NCBI GenBank assembly: GCA_020650975.1
Contig: JAIPMN010006606.1
Location: 1 to 24,140, forward strand
Direction: 5' to 3'
Length of the DNA stretch: 24,140 nucleotides
From: Apostichopus californicus
Taxonomy: Eukaryota; Echinodermata; Holothuroidea; Aspidochirotida; Stichopodidae
Part shown: piece by piece, positions 18,242 through 24,140 of the stretch
Layout of the letters: every line of letters begins with the position of its first letter
Numbering within the stretch: the stretch's first letter is position 1
Position numbers and translations under genes: made by a program
Notes under the pieces: model-generated
Databases searched by the model: none
What the model was told of the DNA's origin: nothing
The model's input: only the letters and a program-made list of their open reading frames with translations

Positions 18242-21016
18242 GTGAGTATACTGTACATTTCATATGCAACTTCTACAATTTCAATTAAAGAGAGTCATTG
18301 TATCGTTTATGCATTTTTACGCCAATAAATTTTACTGTGTTAATTTTGATTTTTATTTCAATTTAAAAATGTACTTGAAAGCTGTAACGGCTGATTGGAC
18401 ATGTTCTTCTGTTCTAAGTTGGTCTGCATTATGCAGATCTACACCATCAGATTGAGACAACTATCTCGTGAGTGTAAAAATACTTTGTTGCCACTAGTGT
18501 GTACTAATTAGTAATCACAAAATCATGATGATGTATAAATCATTTGCCAAAAGTTTGATTCATTCGCAGAGTAGGAGCAAAATGAAAAAAAAAAATTGAA
18601 TGTAAACTTCTCGTGTAATGTCTCCTTTCACAACGAAATTTTGTTCAAAATATAATTACTCAAAAGTATGATCCAGGGGCAATGAAATCAGTCAATAAGT
18701 TCAGAATTTTTTTTCAAAAAATGAAAGGGAAAAAAAAACAAACAGATTTTTTTGTGGTCCTGATACAAAGAATATTGTGCTGGTTTAAAGAGTTAACTTG
18801 TTCATTTGTAGCCGACATGCAGTTAAAACCACTAGTTACACGAGCTTGACAAGGTTATCCAATCGTACGAAAATAAGACATATTGGCTTGCAATGGTCAA
18901 ATTGATCTTATGCTACTGTGCTGTGCAAACCAGTGTGAAATGTATGCAGCTGAAACCAAATGGAACCACTCTGATCGAAGTTCTTTGTCTCAGCCTATTC
19001 GTGTGACGTATTAGCTTGCCACAAAAAAAGTATCATTTTCAATAAAGATGATGTAATTTTATCCCTGCTTAAGAATTATTATAAATTTTCCTAAATTTAG
19101 AAATTCTTCACGTGTGTTTGATTTACCTGTGGGCCGCTTTTTGGAATTGTGGGTAAGTTTTACTTATAGGGCTCCCAGCATGAGGGCAGTAGAGGTATGT
19201 TAACATGCAATCTACCACATGCCATGGTTACATCAGTCTTGACGACTTTCACACCTCTCTCAAAACCACAACAAATATTTTATGGGTTACATCTGGAAAT
19301 TTGTTCCCACTCATGGCATGTTATGTCCTAATGTTTAAGTTATTGTTAATTCCATGAACTTCCAGACACGTTATTGGATAACAACTAACATAGTACTGCA
19401 GTCTGGACTATTACCCAGGCCCGGATTAAGGATACAGCTCAGGACCCAAAGCTAATAAGAAAGCAAGGCCTAAATTTATTGAGTCTGTACCTGTACCCGC
19501 ATAGAATCTTTCAATTCAGACGTCATATGGTGGCATTCTGAGGCATATTTAGACTACAAATTAGGTCTATAAATAAGGTCTAGAATGCAAGGTTAGGCTA
19601 TAGTTAATATGTTTGATTTTTGTGTGTGTGTGGCTAGAAAGGGGGATGTACACTCCCAGCAGTGGTCTAATTCTTGTCTGGCTAAAATAGTTTTGGAAAC
19701 AATTTATGCCAAAGTTTGTGGAAATACAGTAGGTACTGTTTCAATGATGTTTTGGTTATTCTCCTCCTTGAACTGCTTTAAAGTCTGCAATGGGTGTGTC
19801 AACTAGACTTCAAAGGAAAACAATTTTGTCCCTTAGCAACTTCGTCAAAACAAATTCCTTTTTCTTACAAATGTAAAAAAAAAGGTCCAAAGCTATTTGC
19901 AAATTTCAGTACAGGCAGTTGAATTGTCCAAGCTTTTGTTAAGCTTCTACTGTACCCTGTTGCCTGTTTCCGGATCAGAATTCCGATATTTGTATGCGCG
20001 ATGGTCATCGATCCAGATTAACTCAAGATTTTCTGTGTACCTGGAAAAGTATTTCATTTTTTTACCTAAATCAATTGTATTCTTGGTTTTTTTGTCGTCA
20101 ATGCACATGGATCAGATTTGTGTCCTGCTGTGATAGAGCAAGCTTGACTACTCAAACCCAAAATAGTTTCCTGTGATAAGAACCATATTACTGATCTCAA
20201 GATATGGCTATTAGTTAAGAGGGGGATAAAAAGGATAGAGAGGTAAACATACCAAAATATGTCTGAGGAAATTTGTAACCGCAACACTGCAGGGAATGGT
20301 ACGAAGAAAACAGCCAAAGTCCTTTAAAATGTAGAATCTTTTGTTGATGTTAAGGTTATATCTAGGCCTATATATGTTTGATATATGTTAGGATACAAGC
20401 TTACATTCCTGTTGGAAAGTTATGAATGGACTTAAAAGCAAACTACAATGTACCTTGTATCAGGGGTGAAAAATGAATTTTTATAAGTAGTAGACTGCCT
20501 AAAAATCCCATTGGCCTTCCCCTGATCGTATGATAGTCGGCTGAAGCCTATGCTGCTAGAAAATTAAGTCCAACTCACCCGACAAAATACTGTGAGAAGC
20601 CTCAACCGGATTATAGCCAGACGTTTACTCTCAGAATGGAATGGTCTGGTGGCTGAAATTAATTGATTTCTTAATAAACAATGCTGGAAATCTCCTATTT
20701 AAATCAAAATCATTATATCATTACAAATAGCATATTGTATTTCAAAGATTTTGAATTTTTCAAATCTGTGGAATTTGGGGAAAAGTCCACTGATTTTGTA
20801 ATCTTGAAGAAATACCTCTTATTATTAGGATAACTACTTAAAATGAAAGAGATCAACTACATGGAACAAAAGACACACTAATTAAAGAAAAGAACTAATG
20901 AAAGTAGCTTCACTACTGTGCAATTATTGTAAAGTATTGATCAAGTGCTTATCCCTTAAGAATTATCAATTTATATTCGTTAAGTTATCTTCTTTAATTT
21001 TCTTATTAATTTTCAG
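18242..21016 (+). other. Intron between LRR exons A and B (2775 bp)
   Basis: Begins GTGAGT and ends TAATTTTCAG. I searched it for a further 72-nt LRR exon and found none. It holds no complete transposon. CAGGCCCGGATTAAGG near 19418 looks like a lone DNA-transposon end without a partner. Open frames inside are composition artefacts. Confidence 0.75.
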
Positions 21017-21088
21017 TGGTCTGAGTTACAATGAGCTAGAAGTTCTTCATAAAAATTCTTTTGCTGGGCTCTCAAGTGTTTCATCTAT
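21017..21088 (+). CDS. Internal exon: one leucine-rich repeat (LRR exon B)
   Basis: This is a 72-nt exon between an acceptor (TATTAATTTTCAG, ending at 21016) and a perfect donor (GTAAGT from 21089), again phase 2 on both sides. It encodes GLSYNELEVLHKNSF, then AGLSSVSS and a split codon. The LRR landmarks L-S-Y-N-x-L, F and G-L are in the expected places; the usual Pro after the second Leu is replaced by His. The frame continues without a stop from exon A (Leu at the junction) and into exon C (ATA, Ile). The FAGLSSV segment is typical of the convex side of extracellular LRRs. It is part of the same gene as 18170-18241 and 21884-21961; the gene identity is discussed there. Confidence 0.85.
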
Positions 21089-21883
21089 GTAAGTATTTAC
21101 CATAAAATTTGTTTGATCTCCAAGGCGATAAACTCCTTTTGAATCCTTAGTAGTGTGGCAATGCTGAACTCCCGGGGATGGTACAAGTTCTACGGCATAT
21201 TTGTTAAATTATAGCATAGCGATGAAAAATTCGCACTGAACGAAATATTTGTTAGTTCCTTGTAAAAATCCTATAAACAGGACTTTCACATTTCCTCAAG
21301 AAATGTCTTCCATTTAGTATAGGTACATGGAAATGCAAAAATGACCTCTTGTTATCTCGTGAGTGTTAAAGGGTGTGAAAACTCGCGCAAAAATAACGTC
21401 TAATGCCGGTAATCTGACCTAGTTTATAATGAGGTGTAACAGAAGTGTTAGACACCACCATCAATCCCAGAAAATACACACACATAAGTTGCTACCGTCG
21501 GTTATTAGACACTAGTGTACAGTCAGTACCCACAGCACAGTGTACAAACCATACAGCGATGGACATCTCAGGTCCAGCTAAAGATAACAAGGTATCACGT
21601 TTCATTACCGTCTGCATTTTGAAGCGACAAGAGAAAAACTTCACTTACAAGCAATGAAAAGTTAACTTTTTCAGAGCGCGGCAGGCGGTTTGGGACGAGT
21701 CTTCAATGCCATTAAGAGGGTCAAACACTGTTGGAATAAATGCATATTTTAACTCTGTTGAACTCTGCCGAAATGAACGCCAAAGATGAACAGAACCACT
21801 CGCCAATTTTATTCTTTTGTGCTGCAGTATTGTCAGATTTCAAATGGATGCATAAATTTCCGTTTTGTTCGTCTCTTTCACAG
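21089..21883 (+). other. Intron between LRR exons B and C (795 bp)
   Basis: Begins GTAAGT and ends with the pyrimidine-rich acceptor TCGTCTCTTTCACAG. The stretch at about 21380-21720 is noticeably less AT-rich and carries a 70-codon open frame (21445-21657) with no splice sites and no recognised motif; it may be part of an uncharacterised repeat. Confidence 0.75.
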
Positions 21884-21961
21884 AATTCTTGATAAGAATA
21901 AATTCAAAGAATTTCCAATCGAAGCTTTTCTCCACAAGGATCTCAAACACTTGGCAAATAT
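21884..21961 (+). CDS. Internal exon: one longer leucine-rich repeat (LRR exon C)
   Basis: This is a 78-nt exon between an acceptor (CGTCTCTTTCACAG, ending at 21883) and a perfect donor (GTAAGT from 21962), phase 2 on both sides. It encodes ILDKNKFKEFPIEAF, then LHKDLKHLAN and a split codon: a 26-residue unit, two residues longer than exons A and B. The landmarks N-x-F-x-x-F-P-x-x-x-F and a following L-x-x-L are present. From memory, relaxin receptors RXFP1/2 also have one repeat with a slightly stretched C-terminal half next to ordinary 24-residue repeats, which weakly favours that family; length variation of this kind is common in LRRs, so this is only suggestive. The next exon is not in the following 2.2 kb as far as I can see. 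Confidence 0.8.
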
Positions 21962-22991
21962 GTAAGTTAATAACCTTTTTCTGATCTACTAGATTATTCA
22001 TACATGCTCTTCCACACATGGTAATTAAGGGGGGGGGGGGCGGATCCAGTATTTAAAATAAGGAGATTTATGGCCCTTAGCCGATCCTCTTATCAAATGT
22101 TAGACCCCAAATTGTGCATTCTGATGATTTCTTAGGCATGAATTAGGTCCACTACCAAGGTGTGGTCAAATATCTACATTAATTTTGTTGTGCAGGGTTG
22201 AAAAGAGGGACAGGGAAGGGTGTGAACCCCGCACCTCCCTGGAACCTAGCTTGCCCTCCAGGGTCACATTTGTGAAAAAGCTGTCCACATTTTGACGACG
22301 AGAGCAAAGATTATTTAATACGGAATTTGATCTATTGGTTAAACTGACAACTTTGTTAACATATCTTTTGCAAAAAAAATATATAAATACTGCATATTGA
22401 GAAATAATATGGTCACAAGTTTTAGCTCAAGTGAGAAAAGCCTAATTTTTGTGAAAACTTTCTGCAATTTTCTTTGGGGGTCTCACTTTTCAGCTGTCAT
22501 AAATTATGCAGGTGAGCTAGTCTGGTCATCATTTCGTATTGAAAGGATAATGTGCAGTCCTTATATCTGACTCATAACGATTTATATAGTGCTGTAATTA
22601 AATAATTGAACCATATTTAATAAAAGTTGGATTTGTAAGATAATGGCTCCTTGTCTGTTAATCCACTGTATTTTGATGAACTACTGTATTTGAGCAAAGC
22701 TGAGTAAAGTTTCATCAATTGTGTTGGATGGAGATGAAATTTTTTGGAACGGGGTCATCTATCTAATTGTTTTATGAAAAGTTTGCATGCCCTATTTATT
22801 AGTTCTTTGAAATATAATGCATGTAGGCAATTCAGATCTCAATTTAAATCTGTCATTTGATCATTTAGTTCATATTTTCTTCATATGACAACAATAAATC
22901 CCAACTTTCATGTCTAGATGGTGTAAAACTATCTCCCCCTTTCTTCAATTCTCTGTTTTCAATGGCTACATCAGAGCAACACCCGCCCCCC
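21962..22991. other. Downstream intron, no further exon seen
   Basis: Begins GTAAGT. A run of 12 G at 22029-22040 followed by CGGATCCAG looks like an eroded DNA-transposon end, but no partner was found. The short acceptor/donor pair near 22490-22510 encloses only 18 bases and was not accepted. Confidence 0.55.
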
Positions 22992-23079
22992 CCCTCCCCG
23001 CCCTCCCCGCCCTCCCCGCCCTCCCCGCCCTCCCCGCCCTCCCCGCCCTCCCCGCCCTCCCCGCCCTCCCCGCCCTCCC
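22992..23079. repeat. 9-bp minisatellite (CCCTCCCCG)n, about 9.8 copies
   Basis: Nine perfect copies from 22992 to 23072 plus a partial copy. The minus strand is CGGGGAGGG repeated, with runs of three and four G alternating, a strong quadruplex candidate. Because the unit is 9 bases it stays open on both strands (Pro-Ala-Leu on plus, Gly-Gly-Glu on minus); those frames are not genes. Confidence 0.95.
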
Positions 23080-24140
23080 TTCTCCCAAATGCCACTGCCC
23101 ACATTGGAGACCTGTAAATCTGATCTTTTAGTTTTTAAATTGTGGTGTTTTTGACCCTCTGTTTTGAAATGTCACCATCCCAAACAGCCCCACTTGACTG
23201 CTTATGATGGAGATCTTACTCCCTTTATTCTTAATTAGACTGGTGTTTTGACCATCTGGTTTGAAATTTCACCTTCTATGTAACATCGTTGATGTAATAT
23301 CAAGAGTTAAAGTCTATTTTAATCCCCCATTTAAGACTCTTCTAACATTTTATGCTTCAGATTTTTATGAAAATTGAGACTTGACCTTTCCTCCCACCAC
23401 CAGGGGAGAAACAATACAATATTGCTTCATATCTGCATTAAAAGAAACTATTTCGGTCATTAATATTTTTCACCCACTTTGCCATGCAACGTTAAAAAAT
23501 GATACACCTGAAAGTTGATATCTTTGTACTGCAATTTTACTGAAATTAATGCGTAGACATTACTCAGAGAAGATAAAAATGATGAAATCGGAGACTACAA
23601 AGTTGCTGAAACCCTCTCAAAGATTGCTTAAGTAGGAAGATAAGCCATTAAAATGTCTCAATGACCATGCAGAAGGATTGCTGGGTATGGCACAATTGCC
23701 CATTTTTAAGTGTTATCTTCCCAAAAAATAAGATCAAATATATAGTTGTAAACAAAATAGAGGGAAGTTTTTTCCTCCAGTTTTCTTGAAATTTTTGCTG
23801 AACCTTGCAACCCTGTTTTCAAGTTTGTAGGTGTGAAATTGTGTGCTGTTATATGTTTTTTAGTATAAATAGCTTTTATATAATAAGAGAGATGTGATTT
23901 CTTGAGAACAAAACAAAGAAAAAACAATAGAAAACCATAAATGAAACAAAATCGGGCAAGCCATAACATTGCTTATTTAACTTTTTAGGAAAGCACGTTG
24001 AAAGCAACTGCTCTACCCACTCCTTCAAAATCTGTTCATAAGTGGAGGGGGAGGGGGAGGTGGGGGGGGGGGAGGTACGGCTAAATCATAGCAACATGGG
24101 AGAGGGCATATAGAATATAGAATGCAGATTTTTTTTTGAC
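23080..24140. other. Non-coding stretch ending in a G-rich block
   Basis: AT-rich; no exon supported. An acceptor-like TTTAACTTTTTAG at about 23990 is followed by stops in the phase-2 frame. A G-rich block at 24043-24076 (including 11 G) may form a quadruplex or be a worn transposon end. Confidence 0.5.

Noticed and set aside
19418..19433. CAGGCCCGGATTAAGG as a DNA-transposon end
   Set aside because: No matching inverted end or duplicated flank was found within the window, so only noted inside the intron entry.
21445..21657. 70-codon open frame in the intron between LRR exons B and C
   Set aside because: No splice sites bound it, the sequence matches no domain I know, and it ends just before unrelated intron sequence.
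22491..22510. Candidate micro-exon between TTTTCAG and GTGAGC
   Set aside because: Only about 18 nt, no LRR pattern and no way to confirm it by eye.
22865..23131. Gly-Gly-Glu and Pro-Ala-Leu repeat proteins on opposite strands
   Set aside because: Both are translations of the 9-bp minisatellite, whose length is a multiple of three; there is no support outside the repeat.

Overview
The window looks like AT-rich nuclear DNA from an animal, most likely a marine invertebrate deuterostome such as an echinoderm. The evidence for an animal is short LRR exons bounded by consensus GT-AG splice sites and separated by long introns, several MITE-like DNA transposons with intact target-site duplications, two decayed non-LTR retrotransposon 3' ends, many homopolymer tracts and no long reading frames. 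The echinoderm guess is inference: the CAGGGGCGTAGCC-type transposon ends and the repeat style fit it, but nothing in the sequence proves it. No bacterial operon, CRISPR array, rRNA or convincing tRNA is visible.

Layout. Positions 1-18169 hold no exon I can support. This region is intergenic or one large upstream intron, filled with transposable elements: (a) a 678-bp hAT-like MITE at 217-894 with an 8-bp target duplication; (b) a truncated relative at 917-1050; (c) a 376-bp element at 2197-2572 with an 8-bp duplication; (d) a LINE 3' end on the minus strand at 6089-6376 and another on the plus strand at 8080-8286; (e) a decayed hAT end at 11803-11967; (f) a 314-bp element at 12945-13258; (g) a 642-bp element at 14775-15416 with an 8-bp duplication; (h) an unclassified inverted-repeat element at 16679-17249 carrying five GGATCAGATCC-type palindromes; and (i) local direct repeats at 17411-17798.

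Positions 18170-21961 hold the only gene evidence: three plus-strand exons (18170-18241, 21017-21088, 21884-21961) of 72, 72 and 78 nt. Each encodes one extracellular-type leucine-rich repeat and each is flanked by phase-2 introns. They splice in one continuous frame. One-repeat-per-exon, phase-2 architecture is known in LGR-type G-protein-coupled receptors (glycoprotein hormone, LGR4-6 and relaxin receptors) and also in Slit, LGI and LRIG-type proteins. A relaxin-receptor-like LGR is my preferred guess but is not proven, because no transmembrane or LDLa exon lies in the window. The gene continues beyond the window on at least the 3' side.

Positions 21962-24140 are further intron or flank, with a 9-bp G4-prone minisatellite at 22992-23079 and a G-rich block near the end.

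The most notable non-genic observation is that four MITE copies and one fragment, although their terminal repeats differ, share a common internal right-hand module (an A-rich part with a GCACCA motif, then CCCTCCCCTTAGACCCCTCCCC-like). This suggests a set of related non-autonomous hAT elements that diversified at their ends. I saw no complete novel multi-gene system here.
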